This document shows positions 1-14,466 of a stretch of 64,000 nt of DNA, piece by piece; position 1 is the first letter of the stretch, and the number at the start of each line of letters is the position of its first letter. The position numbers were made by a program, and so were the translations under genes. Source of the stretch: Streptomyces sp. NBC_01498 (GTDB lineage Bacteria; Actinomycetota; Actinomycetes; Streptomycetales; Streptomycetaceae). The stretch is from positions 3,658,001-3,722,000 of the forward strand of contig NZ_CP109598.1 of assembly GCF_036327775.1 (NCBI RefSeq). The letters are read 5' to 3'. Under the pieces are notes generated by a model that did not search any database, was not told the origin of the DNA, and saw only the letters and a program-made list of their open reading frames with translations.

Positions 1-1751
1 AGTGGGTCGAGCGCTGCCAGCCGCTGGCGCTGGTGGCCGACACCGCACTGCTGGCCGTGCCCAACGAGTGGGGCAAGCGGGTGCTCGAAGGCCGCCTCGC
101 CCCGCTCATCAGCGAGACCCTGAGCCGGGAGTGCGGCCGGCCCATCCGGATCGCCATCACCGTGGACGACTCGGCCGGGGATCCCCTGCCGCTGCCGCAC
201 CAGAACCGCTACCAGGGTCCGCAGCACGACGACGGCCGTGATCCCCGCGACCGCGACCCGCGTGACCGTGATCCCCGGGACCCCCGCGACCGTGACGCGC
301 GTCACGACGACCCCCGCCCGGACGACTCCCGCCACGACGACGGGCGCCCCGACACCGGCTACCTCCTCTACGGCCGCCGCCCGTCCGACGACGACGGCAT
401 GCCGACCGCCCGGCCCGCGTACCCCGACTACCCGCAGCAGCGCCCCGAGCCCGGCGCCTGGCCCCGGACGCAGGAGGACCTGTCCTGGCAGCAGCAGCGG
501 CACGGCGGCTTCCACGACCGGGACCCGTACGCGACGGCCCGGCCGGGGGGACCCTCGCACGACTACCGGCCGCCGCAGCCGCCGGAGGGCCGGCCGTACG
601 ACCAGCAGCGCCCGGACCGGCACGACCTGGATCCGCAGCAGCAGCGGCACGGCGGCCGGGGCGGGGCGGCCGGACCGCTGGGCGCCCAGGCGTCGCCGCC
701 GCCGGGACCCGGTGAGCCGCACGCGCGTCTCAACCCCAAGTACCTCTTCGACACCTTCGTGATCGGGGCGTCGAACCGGTTCGCGCACGCGGCGGCCGTC
801 GCCGTCGCGGAGGCGCCGGCCAAGGCGTACAACCCACTCTTCATCTACGGCGAGTCCGGGCTCGGCAAGACGCACCTGCTGCACGCCATCGGTCACTACG
901 CGCGCAGCCTCTATCCCGGCACGCGGGTGCGGTACGTGAGCTCGGAGGAGTTCACCAACGAGTTCATCAACTCCATCCGCGACGGCAAGGGCGACACCTT
1001 CCGCAAGCGCTACCGGGACGTCGACATCCTGCTCGTCGACGACATCCAGTTCCTGGCGAGCAAGGAGTCGACGCAGGAGGAGTTCTTCCACACCTTCAAC
1101 ACGCTCCACAACGCGAACAAGCAGATCGTGCTCTCCTCGGACCGGCCGCCCAAGCAGTTGATCACCCTGGAGGACCGGCTGCGCAACCGCTTCGAGTGGG
1201 GGCTGACCACCGATGTGCAGCCGCCGGAGCTGGAGACGCGTATCGCGATCCTCCGTAAGAAGGCGGTGCAGGAGCAGCTGAACGCCCCGCCCGAGGTGCT
1301 GGAGTTCATCGCCTCGCGGATCTCGCGCAACATCCGTGAGCTGGAGGGCGCGCTGATCCGGGTGACGGCGTTCGCCTCGCTCAACCGCCAGCCGGTGGAT
1401 CTCGGGCTGACGGAGATCGTGCTCAAGGACCTGATCCCCGGCGGCGAGGACTCGGCCCCCGAGATCACCGCGGCGGCCATCATGGCGGCGACGGCGGACT
1501 ACTTCGGGCTGACCGTGGAGGACCTCTGCGGGTCGTCGCGCAGCCGGGTGCTGGTGACGGCGCGGCAGATCGCCATGTATCTCTGCCGGGAGCTGACGGA
1601 TCTGTCGCTGCCCAAGATCGGCGCGCAGTTCGGCAACCGCGACCACACGACCGTGATGCACGCGGACCGCAAGATCCGCGCGCTGATGGCCGAGCGGCGC
1701 TCGATCTACAACCAGGTCACCGAACTCACCAACCGCATCAAGAACGGCTGA
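1..1751 (+). CDS. dnaA: Chromosomal replication initiator DnaA, 5' end cut by window
   Basis: DnaA binds oriC boxes and opens the duplex. The reading frame is open from base 3, so the true start lies upstream; about 582 residues are visible. The end of domain I ([19 protein letters not shown]) is followed by a very long disordered domain II rich in Asp, Arg, Pro and Gln (about 190-720). The AAA+ domain has Walker [10 protein letters not shown] (849-875) and Walker [10 protein letters not shown] (1029-1055). Domain IV carries the box-recognition signature [10 protein letters not shown] (1635-1664). A strong hairpin follows the stop. Identity is certain; only the N-terminus is missing. Confidence 0.98.
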   Translation, partial: WVERCQPLALVADTALLAVPNEWGKRVLEGRLAPLISETLSRECGRPIRIAITVDDSAGDPLPLPHQNRYQGPQHDDGRDPRDRDPRDRDPRDPRDRDARHDDPRPDDSRHDDGRPDTGYLLYGRRPSDDDGMPTARPAYPDYPQQRPEPGAWPRTQEDLSWQQQRHGGFHDRDPYATARPGGPSHDYRPPQPPEGRPYDQQRPDRHDLDPQQQRHGGRGGAAGPLGAQASPPPGPGEPHARLNPKYLFDTFVIGASNRFAHAAAVAVAEAPAKAYNPLFIYGESGLGKTHLLHAIGHYARSLYPGTRVRYVSSEEFTNEFINSIRDGKGDTFRKRYRDVDILLVDDIQFLASKESTQEEFFHTFNTLHNANKQIVLSSDRPPKQLITLEDRLRNRFEWGLTTDVQPPELETRIAILRKKAVQEQLNAPPEVLEFIASRISRNIRELEGALIRVTAFASLNRQPVDLGLTEIVLKDLIPGGEDSAPEITAAAIMAATADYFGLTVEDLCGSSRSRVLVTARQIAMYLCRELTDLSLPKIGAQFGNRDHTTVMHADRKIRALMAERRSIYNQVTELTNRIKNG

Positions 1752-1781
1752 GCGGCCGGCCGCGTCGGCCGACCGGCTCCA

Positions 1782-1815
1782 GGGCGCCCCCGGGACACCG
1801 TCCCCGGGGGCGCCC
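1782..1815 (+). terminator. Hairpin terminator after dnaA
   Basis: A 13-bp perfect inverted repeat (GGGCGCCCCCGGG at 1782-1794, complement at 1803-1815) with an 8-nt loop begins 30 nt after the dnaA stop. It is followed by TTCGT rather than a T-run, which is usual for Streptomyces terminators. It separates dnaA transcription from oriC. Confidence 0.75.
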
Positions 1816-2722
1816 TTCGTCATGTCCGTGCGGCGCCCTTCGTCGCGTCGGCGGGCCGCCCCGGGTCATGTCCACGGGGGTGGCCGGCGTCGCGTCCGCG
1901 GGGTGTCCGGCGCGTCGGCGGGATCCGGCAGCCGGTCAACCGCTGTTCGAATAAGGGGTGTTGAGGGCCACTTCTCCACAGGAAGCGGCCCGATCTCCCG
2001 TCCACACCCTGGGGATGGATAAGTTGTCCAGACTGTGTCCACAGGCGGACCGGCCGGGAATGGATCTTGCCAGGTCAGACCCCTGGGGATTTGTGGCCAA
2101 CTTTCCTCCACAGCCTGTGGACAGTTTTTCCGCCCGCGAACACCGGGTCCGGTTGTCCACCGGCAACCCACAGGCGGGGGCCTGTTGCCCACAGCCTCGG
2201 CCCACTTCTCCACACCGCTGTCCACTGTTCGGCAACAAAACACGACTGTTCACCGGGGAGAGTGAAAGGCGTCACACCGAGGTTGCCGAGGGCCCTGTGG
2301 GGAACCTCGGAAAAGCTGGGGACGACCCTGGGGAGAAGTCGGGGTGCCCTGTGCACCGCCTGTGCAGAACTTTCGGCCGTCCACAGAGCGACGGGGTTAT
2401 CCACTGTCGTCGCCCACAGGACCGGTGGACAAAAAAACGGTCCTGACCTGGGAAAACGGGGTTATCCACGGAATCCACAGGACCTACTACTACTAACACC
2501 CTGAGTTACCTGGAATGGCGTTTGAAAGTGGGTGCTGTGCACAACTCGGCGCCGGACCGCACCGGGCCGCCCGTCCCGACTTGACCCCGAGGAGCACCGA
2601 GTGTCGGTGCCGTACGTCAGACTGGTCCCCGGCAACCTCACCCTGCCCATGGCGGAGTGAGCTCATGCCGACGGACGAAGAAGGCCGGCACGGCGAGTCA
2701 GCAACAGCAGGAGGCGGTTCCG
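1816..2722. other. oriC: Chromosomal origin oriC (dnaA-dnaN spacer)
   Basis: No gene lies here. I count at least 18 DnaA-box-like 9-mers against TTRTCCACA. Eleven have one mismatch: plus strand 1972, 2024, 2035, 2153, 2185, 2206, 2397, 2462; minus strand 2092, 2116, 2424. Seven have two mismatches: 1998, 2014(-), 2104, 2218, 2296(-), 2377, 2471. None is perfect. They spread over 1972-2479 in both orientations, as described for Streptomyces origins. A CTA-triplet run adjoins the last boxes. The part from about 2500 to 2722 has no boxes and should carry the dnaN promoter and leader. Confidence 0.95.
2484..2495 (-). other. Candidate DnaA-trio unwinding element in oriC
   Basis: Four CTA triplets in a row on the plus strand (TAG x4 on the minus strand) start 5 nt after two adjoining boxes, TTATCCACG (2462-2470) and GAATCCACA (2471-2479). 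In Bacillus and other bacteria, repeats of 3'-GAT-5' next to DnaA boxes form the DnaA-trio on which DnaA opens the origin. The position and phase here fit that arrangement. The functional assignment is inference. Confidence 0.55.
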
Positions 2723-3853
2723 GTGAAGATCCGGGTGGAGCGCGATGTACTGGCGGAGGCGGTGGCCTGGGTGGCCCGCAGCCTCCCGGCCCGTCCGCCG
2801 GCGCCCGTTCTTGCGGGCCTTCTGCTGAAGGCCGAGGAAGGCGCACTGAGCTTCTCCAGCTTCGACTACGAGGTCTCGGCCCGGGTCTCGGTCGACGCCG
2901 AGGTCGAGGAGGACGGCACGGTCCTCGTCTCCGGCCGGCTGCTCGCCGACATCTGCCGCGCCCTGCCCAACCGGCCGGTGGAGATCTCCACCGACGGGGT
3001 ACGGGCGACGGTGGTCTGCGGCTCCTCGCGGTTCACCCTCCACACCCTTCCCGTGGAGGAGTACCCGGCGCTGCCCCAGATGCCGACCGCCACCGGCACC
3101 GTGCCCGGTGAGGTCTTCGCCTCGGCCGCCGCCCAGGTCGCCATCGCGGCGGGCCGCGACGACACGCTCCCGGTGCTCACCGGCGTACGCATCGAGATCG
3201 AGGGCGACACCGTCACCCTCGCCTCGACCGACCGCTACCGGTTCGCCGTCCGCGAGTTCCTGTGGAAGCCGGAGGTCGCCGACATCTCCGCGGTCGCCCT
3301 GGTGCCCGCCAAGACGCTGCTGGACACCGCGAAGGCGCTCACGAGCGGCGACACGGTCACCCTGGCGCTCTCGGGCTCCGGCGCGGGCGAGGGGCTCATC
3401 GGTTTCGAGGGCGCCGGACGCCGGACGACCACACGGCTCCTCGAAGGCGACCTCCCGAAGTACCGGACGCTGTTCCCGACGGAGTTCAACTCGGTCGCGG
3501 TGATCGAGACCGCGCCGTTCGTCGAGGCCGTCAAGCGTGTGGCGCTGGTCGCCGAGCGCAACACCCCGGTGCGGCTGAGCTTCGAGCAGGGCGTGCTCAT
3601 CCTGGAGGCCGGTTCCAGCGACGACGCACAGGCTGTGGAAAGGGTCGACGCCAAGCTGGACGGCGACGACATCTCGATCGCCTTCAACCCGACGTTCCTG
3701 CTCGACGGGCTCAGCGCCATCGACTCGCCCGTCGCGCAGCTCTCCTTCACGACCTCCACCAAGCCCGCGCTCCTCAGTGGGAAGCCGGCCGTGGACGCCG
3801 AGGCCGACGACGCGTACAAGTACCTGATCATGCCGGTGCGCCTGTCGGGCTGA
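2723..3853 (+). CDS. dnaN: DNA polymerase III beta sliding clamp
   Basis: The ring-shaped clamp holds the replicative polymerase on DNA. The GTG start at 2723 is chosen because AGGAGG lies 8 nt upstream (2709-2714) and the protein then begins MKIRVERDVLAEAVAWVARSL, as in other actinobacterial clamps. An in-frame ATG at 2657 would add 22 non-conserved residues. It has 376 residues, the usual length for three clamp domains, and ends in KYLIMPVRLSG, the C-terminal MPVRL motif typical of DnaN. It follows oriC and precedes gnd. Confidence 0.98.
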   Translation: MKIRVERDVLAEAVAWVARSLPARPPAPVLAGLLLKAEEGALSFSSFDYEVSARVSVDAEVEEDGTVLVSGRLLADICRALPNRPVEISTDGVRATVVCGSSRFTLHTLPVEEYPALPQMPTATGTVPGEVFASAAAQVAIAAGRDDTLPVLTGVRIEIEGDTVTLASTDRYRFAVREFLWKPEVADISAVALVPAKTLLDTAKALTSGDTVTLALSGSGAGEGLIGFEGAGRRTTTRLLEGDLPKYRTLFPTEFNSVAVIETAPFVEAVKRVALVAERNTPVRLSFEQGVLILEAGSSDDAQAVERVDAKLDGDDISIAFNPTFLLDGLSAIDSPVAQLSFTTSTKPALLSGKPAVDAEADDAYKYLIMPVRLSG

Positions 3854-4014
3854 CCCACCCTCCCACCGGTCCGTCGGGGTGCCACCCGGCGGCCGGGGCC
3901 GGGTCGCCGGGCCGTTCCACCAGGTCAGGCGTAGGCTCGGGCGGGGCCTCGCGGCACTGTCGCCGCCCGTCCCGTGCCTGAACGACTGTCGGCCCAACGC
4001 GTAAGGAAGCACTG

Positions 4015-4965
4015 ATGGAGCTCGGTCTCGTCGGCCTCGGCAAGATGGGCGGCAACATGCGTGAGCGCATCCGCCGCGCAGGCCACACCGTCATCGGATA
4101 CGACCGGAACGCGGACGTCGCGGACGTCCACAGCCTCGAAGAGCTGGTGAACGCGCTCAAGGCGCCGCGCGTCGTCTGGGTGATGGTCCCCTCGGGTGCG
4201 GCGACCCAGTCGACCGTCGACGAGCTGTCGGGGCTGCTGTCCCCCGGCGACGTGGTCGTGGACGGCGGCAACTCCCGCTGGACGGACGACCAGAAGCACG
4301 CGGTGGAGCTGGGCATCAAGGGCATCGGCTTCGTCGACTGCGGCGTCTCGGGCGGCGTCTGGGGCCTCGAGAACGGCTACGCGCTGATGTACGGCGGCCT
4401 CCCGGAGCACGTCGCGAAGGTCAAGCCCGTCTTCGACGCCCTCAAGCCGGAGGGCGACAAGGGCTCGGTCCACGCGGGCAAGGTCGGCGCGGGCCACTTC
4501 GCGAAGATGGTCCACAACGGCATCGAGTACGCCATGATGCAGGCGTACGCCGAGGGCTGGGAGCTGCTGGAGAAGGTCGACGCGGTCACCGACGTCCGCG
4601 AGGTGTTCCGCTCCTGGCAGGACGGCACGGTCATCCGTTCCTGGCTGCTGGACCTGGCGGTCAACGCGCTGGACGGCGACGAGCACCTGGACGCCCTGCG
4701 CGGGTACGCCGACGACTCCGGCGAGGGCCGCTGGACGGTCGAGGCGGCCATCGACCACGCGGTGCCGCTGCCCGCGATCACGGCCTCGCTGTTCGCCCGC
4801 TTCGCGTCCCGGCAGGACGACTCGCCACAGATGAAGATGGTCGCCGCGCTGCGCAACCAGTTCGGTGGCCACGCGGTCGAGCAGGCGGACGAGAGCGGTC
4901 CGGGCGGCAAGCCCGGTAAGCCCGTCAAGCCGGGCAAGCAGCCCGGACCCAAGAACAAGAAGTAG
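4015..4965 (+). CDS. gnd: 6-phosphogluconate dehydrogenase, short decarboxylating type
   Basis: Oxidises and decarboxylates 6-phosphogluconate to ribulose 5-phosphate in the pentose phosphate pathway. The Rossmann motif [12 protein letters not shown] is at residues 4-15, followed by the family motifs [11 protein letters not shown] and [20 protein letters not shown], and [18 protein letters not shown]. At 316 residues it belongs to the short (about 300-residue) class, for which NAD dependence is common. A Lys/Pro/Gly tail ([14 protein letters not shown]) extends the C-terminus. A possible -10 TAGGCT lies at 3932-3937. The dnaN-gnd-recF order is typical of Streptomyces. Confidence 0.95.
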   Translation: MELGLVGLGKMGGNMRERIRRAGHTVIGYDRNADVADVHSLEELVNALKAPRVVWVMVPSGAATQSTVDELSGLLSPGDVVVDGGNSRWTDDQKHAVELGIKGIGFVDCGVSGGVWGLENGYALMYGGLPEHVAKVKPVFDALKPEGDKGSVHAGKVGAGHFAKMVHNGIEYAMMQAYAEGWELLEKVDAVTDVREVFRSWQDGTVIRSWLLDLAVNALDGDEHLDALRGYADDSGEGRWTVEAAIDHAVPLPAITASLFARFASRQDDSPQMKMVAALRNQFGGHAVEQADESGPGGKPGKPVKPGKQPGPKNKK

Positions 4966-5014
4966 CCGTTCGCACACGCGGACGGGGCGGAACAGGGGAG
5001 GTCGGCACCGGTCC

Positions 5015-6169
5015 ATGCATGTCACGCATCTGTCGCTGGCCGACTTCCGTTCGTACGCCCGGATCGAGGTGCCGCTCGATCCGGGCGTCACCGCGTTCGT
5101 GGGGGCCAACGGGCAGGGGAAGACCAATCTGGTCGAGGCGGTCGGCTATCTCGCCTCCCTCGGCAGCCACCGGGTCTCCTCCGACACCCCACTGGTGCGG
5201 ATGGGCGCCGAGCGCGCGGTGATCCGGGCCGCCGTCACCCAGGGCGAGCGGTCGCAGCTGATCGAGCTCGAACTCAATCCCGGCCGGGCCAACCGGGCCA
5301 GGATCAACCGGTCGTCGCAGGTCAGGCCCCGTGATGTGCTGGGGATAGTCCGTACGGTGCTGTTCGCGCCCGAGGACCTGGCGCTGGTGAAGGGCGACCC
5401 CGGCGAGCGCCGGCGCTTCCTGGACGAGCTGATCACGGCGCGCTCCCCGCGCATGGCGGGTGTCCGCTCCGACTACGACCGGGTGCTCAAGCAGCGCAAC
5501 ACCCTGCTCAAGTCGGCGGCGATGGCGCGGCGGCACGGCGGGCGTGGCATGGATCTCTCCACGCTCGACGTGTGGGACCAGCATCTGGCACAGGTGGGCG
5601 CGGAGTTGCTGGCGCGGCGGCTGGACCTGATCGAGACGCTCCAGCCCCTGACGGACAAGGCGTACGAGCAACTGGCGCCCGGTGGCGGGCCGGTGACGCT
5701 GGAGTACCGCTCCTCGTCGGTCGGCCCCGAGGCGCCGGGCGCGGACGGCCAGGCCGACGTGCCGCGTTCGCGTGAGGAGCTGTACGCCCGGCTGATGGCC
5801 GCGCTGGCGGCCTCGCGCAAGCAGGAGATCGAGCGGGGAGTCACGCTGGTGGGCCCGCACCGGGACGAACTGCTGCTGAAGCTCGGCCAGCTGCCCGCCA
5901 AGGGCTACGCGAGCCACGGCGAGTCCTGGTCGTACGCGTTGGCCCTGCGGCTGGCCTCGTACGACCTGCTGCGCGCCGAGGGGAACGAACCGGTGCTGGT
6001 CCTCGACGACGTCTTCGCCGAGCTGGACGCGCGGCGCCGGGAGCGGCTGGCGGAGCTGGTGGCGCCCGGCGAGCAGGTGCTGGTGACGGCGGCGGTGGAC
6101 GACGACGTGCCGGGGGTGCTGGCCGGGGTGCGGTTCACGGTGGCCGACGGCACGGTGGAGCGGACATGA
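5015..6169 (+). CDS. recF: DNA replication and repair protein RecF
   Basis: RecF is an SMC-like ATPase that helps load RecA at gaps in the RecFOR pathway. The start ATG at 5015 gives [19 protein letters not shown], the conserved RecF N-terminus; a longer frame from 4865 overlaps gnd and is rejected. The 384 residues include Walker A GANGQGKT (30-37) and Walker [12 protein letters not shown] (328-338). The stop overlaps the next ATG by 4 bp (ATGA), so recF and dciA are translationally coupled. Confidence 0.97.
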   Translation: MHVTHLSLADFRSYARIEVPLDPGVTAFVGANGQGKTNLVEAVGYLASLGSHRVSSDTPLVRMGAERAVIRAAVTQGERSQLIELELNPGRANRARINRSSQVRPRDVLGIVRTVLFAPEDLALVKGDPGERRRFLDELITARSPRMAGVRSDYDRVLKQRNTLLKSAAMARRHGGRGMDLSTLDVWDQHLAQVGAELLARRLDLIETLQPLTDKAYEQLAPGGGPVTLEYRSSSVGPEAPGADGQADVPRSREELYARLMAALAASRKQEIERGVTLVGPHRDELLLKLGQLPAKGYASHGESWSYALALRLASYDLLRAEGNEPVLVLDDVFAELDARRRERLAELVAPGEQVLVTAAVDDDVPGVLAGVRFTVADGTVERT

Positions 6170-6768
6170 GCGGCACCGGCGGCATCAGCGGCATCAGCGG
6201 CGGCGCGGCGCGGCCGGAGGGAACGGGCGGGGCGTCCGATCCGGCGGCGTCCGGTGCCGCGCCCGCCGAGCCGTCGGGCGTCGATCTGGCGCGGGTCGCG
6301 CTGCGGGCGGCGAAGGAGCAGGCGCGGGCCCGGGGCACCGCGGCCCAGCAGAAGAAGCAGGCCCGGCGGGGCGGGGGCCTGCGCTCGGGCGCGGGGGCCG
6401 ACGGCCGCGACCCGCTGCCGCTGGGTGCCGCGATCAGCCGCCTCATCGCCGAGCGCGGCTGGGAGACGCCCGCCGCCGTGGGCGGCGTGATGGGCCGCTG
6501 GCCGCAGATCGTGGGCGAGGACCTCGCCAAGCACTGTGTGCCCGAGCGGTACGAGGAGGACGAGCGGATCCTGACGGTGGTCTGCGACTCCACACCCTGG
6601 GCGACACAACTGCGGCTGTTCGCCCCCCGGCTGGTGGCCCGGCTGAACGAGGACCTGGGGCACGGCACGGTAAAGATGATCAAGGTACGGGGTCCGGGCG
6701 GGCCCCCACGCCGCTTCGGCGGGCTGCGCGCCCCGGGGAGCAAGGGGCCGGGGGACACGTACGAGTGA
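6166..6768 (+). CDS. dciA: DUF721 protein, DciA-type helicase loader
   Basis: The 200-residue protein has a disordered Gly/Ala-rich N-terminus, a basic stretch ([11 protein letters not shown]), then a DUF721 domain from about residue 85 ([52 protein letters not shown]). DciA proteins of this family load the replicative helicase DnaB, and the mycobacterial homologue sits at the same place after recF. Overlap with the recF stop is 4 bp. Helicase loading here is inferred from family and location. Confidence 0.88.
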   Translation: MSGTGGISGISGGAARPEGTGGASDPAASGAAPAEPSGVDLARVALRAAKEQARARGTAAQQKKQARRGGGLRSGAGADGRDPLPLGAAISRLIAERGWETPAAVGGVMGRWPQIVGEDLAKHCVPERYEEDERILTVVCDSTPWATQLRLFAPRLVARLNEDLGHGTVKMIKVRGPGGPPRRFGGLRAPGSKGPGDTYE

Positions 6769-9703
<2,935 letters not shown>

Positions 9704-9764
9704 GTCGGTCTCCCGCTGACCGTTCTGACCGTTCCGAACAGGCCGAAAGGACCACTGACCAGCA

Positions 9765-12392
<2,628 letters not shown>

Positions 12393-12397
12393 ACAGC

Positions 12398-13135
12398 GTG
12401 AGTGGAGCCACGGGCGCCGGATCGGCCGCTTCCGGAGCGAACGGTGCCCGTGGCCCTGCCACGGACTCCCAGGGGGTTACGGTGACCGACACCCGGGGGC
12501 AGCAGCCCCCTTACGAGACATACGGATCAGCCGAGCAGCAGTCTCAGCAGCCGTACCACCCGCCGCAGGCGTATCCGACGCCGTCGGGCGGGGGGACCGG
12601 GGCCGCACCGCACACGCCGGGCGGCCAGCCGCACGTTCAGCTGGGCCAGGCCGCAGGACCGGGCGTGGCACCGGGCCAGCCGGCACAGGCGCACGCGGGT
12701 GGTGGCCGGCCGTCCTCGACGGCGGGCGTACGCCTGCCGCGCACGGGGGCGCGTACGACTCCGCGCACCCGCAAGGCACGACTGCGGGTGGCCAAGGCCG
12801 ACCCGTGGTCGGTGATGAAGGTCAGCTTCCTGCTGTCCATCGCGCTCGGCGTCTGCACCGTGATCGCGGCGGCGGTGCTGTGGATGGTCATGGACGCGAT
12901 GGGCGTCTTCTCCACGGTGGGCGGGACGATCAGCGAGGCGACGGGCTCGAACGAGAGCAACGGCTTCGATCTCCAGTCGTTCCTCTCGCTGCCGCGGGTG
13001 CTCATCTTCACGTCGGTGATCGCGGTGATCGACGTGGTCCTGGCGACGGCCCTGGCGACGCTCGGCTCCTTCATCTACAACCTGTCGGCGGGCTTCGTGG
13101 GCGGCGTCGAGCTGACGCTCGCCGAGGACGAGTAA
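12398..13135 (+). CDS. DUF3566 membrane protein downstream of gyrA
   Basis: A 245-residue protein with about 115 residues of disordered Gln/Pro/Gly sequence, a basic patch (RTPRTRKARLRVAKADPWSVMK) and a DUF3566 domain with two membrane helices (SFLLSIALGVCTVIAAAVLW and VLIFTSVIAVIDVVLATALA). Mycobacteria carry a homologue at the same position after gyrA. The function is not established. The GTG start at 12398 lies 5 bp after the gyrA stop, which suggests coupled expression. Confidence 0.9.
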   Translation: MSGATGAGSAASGANGARGPATDSQGVTVTDTRGQQPPYETYGSAEQQSQQPYHPPQAYPTPSGGGTGAAPHTPGGQPHVQLGQAAGPGVAPGQPAQAHAGGGRPSSTAGVRLPRTGARTTPRTRKARLRVAKADPWSVMKVSFLLSIALGVCTVIAAAVLWMVMDAMGVFSTVGGTISEATGSNESNGFDLQSFLSLPRVLIFTSVIAVIDVVLATALATLGSFIYNLSAGFVGGVELTLAEDE

Positions 13136-13174
13136 CGCCCGGCCGGGAGGGTCACGGAGGCTCCGTTACCGATT

Positions 13175-13203
13175 TTGGGACTGGCCCTGGAGTGCGCTAA
13201 TCT
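13175..13203 (+). promoter_or_regulatory. Promoter of tRNA-Ile
   Basis: TTGGGA (13175-13180), a 17-nt spacer and TAATCT (13198-13203) form a good vegetative promoter. The predicted transcription start is about 7 nt before the tRNA 5' end. The same -10 hexamer precedes tRNA-Leu at 40447. Confidence 0.7.
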
Positions 13204-13216
13204 TCAGGGGCAGCGC

Positions 13217-13290
13217 GGGGCTATAGCTCAGTTGGTTAGAGCGCATCCCTGATAAGGATGAGGCCACAGGTTCAAATCCTGTTAGCCCCA
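13217..13290 (+). tRNA. tRNA-Ile (GAT)
   Basis: A full cloverleaf: acceptor GGGGCTA pairs with TAGCCCC, the anticodon arm is CATCC-CTGATAA-GGATG with anticodon GAT, and the T arm is ACAGG-TTCAAAT-CCTGT. The discriminator base A is at 13290; CCA is not encoded. Confidence 0.97.
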
Positions 13291-13312
13291 CCGCGGTTGT
13301 AGTGCAGGTCGG

Positions 13313-13345
13313 ACGGCCGGTAGATCCTCGGGATCTACCGGCCGT
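13313..13345 (+). terminator. Hairpin terminator after tRNA-Ile
   Basis: A perfect 15-bp stem (ACGGCCGGTAGATCC, complement at 13331-13345) with a 3-nt loop begins 22 nt after the tRNA. It is the natural end of the tRNA transcript. Confidence 0.85.
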
Positions 13346-13504
13346 CTGCGTGTGTGGATCTCGATTGCCCGCTACTACCCCGTAACACCGAGGCCCGCTG
13401 ACCGGTGGATTCAAGGTTCGCGCAAGGTTCTCCGAAGGACGCCCCCGCATGCTGCACGTGACGGCCCGAATCTCCGGGCCTCCGTGCAATCCGAGGGGCA
13501 GATC

Positions 13505-13822
13505 ATGCGTGTACGTAGGAAGGCCGCGGCGGCGATCGCCTCCGTGGCAATGGCCGGCGGAGGGCTGGTCGCGACGGCTCCCGCCGCCTCGGCGGCTCCG
13601 GCAGGGGCGACGGCGCTGCCGTCCTGTGTCCGGGCCTCGCACTACAACGTTCCTGGGGGCTTCAACACCTCCATCACGAACGGGTGCAACTACACGGTCC
13701 GGGTCAGGGTCATCGTCGACTGGGGCGGCGACAGCGACTGCTACGTGATGGGTGCGAGGACATCCACGGTCCACCAGTGGATCGGCGTCACGGGCACCTT
13801 CAACAGCATCGCTTCCTGCTGA
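13505..13822 (+). CDS. Small secreted tendamistat-like protein (alpha-amylase inhibitor fold, no WRY motif)
   Basis: A 105-residue precursor with an Arg-rich N-terminus and a signal peptide ending PAASA at about residue 30. The mature part has four Cys (41, 61, 79, 105). The pattern PSCV...NGC..TVRVRV...CY....STV...IG...SIASC resembles tendamistat, whose two disulfides use four Cys with a similar layout; the Cys61-Cys79 spacing of 18 is the same. The amylase-binding Trp-Arg-Tyr triplet between the first two Cys is absent, so amylase inhibition is doubtful. GAGGGG precedes the ATG. Longer frames from 13352 lack support. The fold call is by eye. Confidence 0.6.
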   Translation: MRVRRKAAAAIASVAMAGGGLVATAPAASAAPAGATALPSCVRASHYNVPGGFNTSITNGCNYTVRVRVIVDWGGDSDCYVMGARTSTVHQWIGVTGTFNSIASC

Positions 13823-14073
13823 GGACCTGGGCCGCCGGTTCGTGCGGCCCGTGAGGTTCGGTGGAGGGCCCGGCCCCGCGGGGTCGGCCATGCCCCGACG
13901 ATCCGTTCGGACGGAGAGACTTCCGTCCGGGCGGATCGCTTTGTGTCCGGCGGGGGTTGACGAGGTGTTCCGGGGGCCCGGTGGGGCGCGTACGCAGGTC
14001 ACTGATCGGTCTCGGCCGGTGTGTATAGTCGGGCGCCAGAAGGCCCCCAGACAACGAAAGACGAGGTCGCGCG

Positions 14074-14208
14074 GTGAAGAAGCTTCTCCTGGTCGCACTG
14101 GCCGCCATCGGCGGGCTCCTCGTGTACCGCCAGATCCAGGCGGATCGCGCCGAGCAGGATCTGTGGACGGAGGCGACCGACTCCGTGCCCGCAGGTTCGG
14201 GTGTGTGA
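14074..14208 (+). CDS. DLW-39 family small membrane protein
   Basis: A 44-residue ORF with GTG start: MKKLLLVALAAIGGLLVYRQ followed by IQADRAEQDLWTEATDSVPAGSGV. It has one N-terminal membrane helix and the conserved Asp-Leu-Trp that names the family in Streptomyces, where it lies near gyrA. The function is unknown. A -10-like TATAGT lies at 14024-14029, and a hairpin follows the stop, so it is probably monocistronic. Confidence 0.88.
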   Translation: MKKLLLVALAAIGGLLVYRQIQADRAEQDLWTEATDSVPAGSGV

Positions 14209-14230
14209 GAACCGGTAGTCGGTACGCGTG

Positions 14231-14255
14231 CCCCGGTCGCTGAGGCGGCCGGGGC
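14231..14255 (+). terminator. Candidate terminator after DLW-39 gene
   Basis: CCCCGG and CCGGGG form the outer stem of a short GC-rich hairpin (14231-14254), starting 23 nt after the DLW-39 stop and followed by CTTCGT. Confidence 0.5.
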
Positions 14256-14466
14256 TTCGTGTTGTCGTGGATCCGCCGGGGCGGCCGGTTCGGTTGCTTC
14301 GGTGGAACGCCGGGGCGGGCGGGCCGGGCGGATCATCGGTCCGCGGAGACAGCGGTGGGCGTGGCGGGGCAGGATGGGGCGGTGCCCCGGGACGCCGAGG
14401 AGCGTCGGGGGCGGGCTGTTGGTGGTGGGCGGCCGGGCCGTTCCAGGGGACGACAAGGGGAAGCTC

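Noticed and set aside
2515..3111. 198-codon frame overlapping the dnaN start
   Set aside because: It runs in another frame through the 5' part of dnaN; dnaN is certain and this frame has no recognisable motif.
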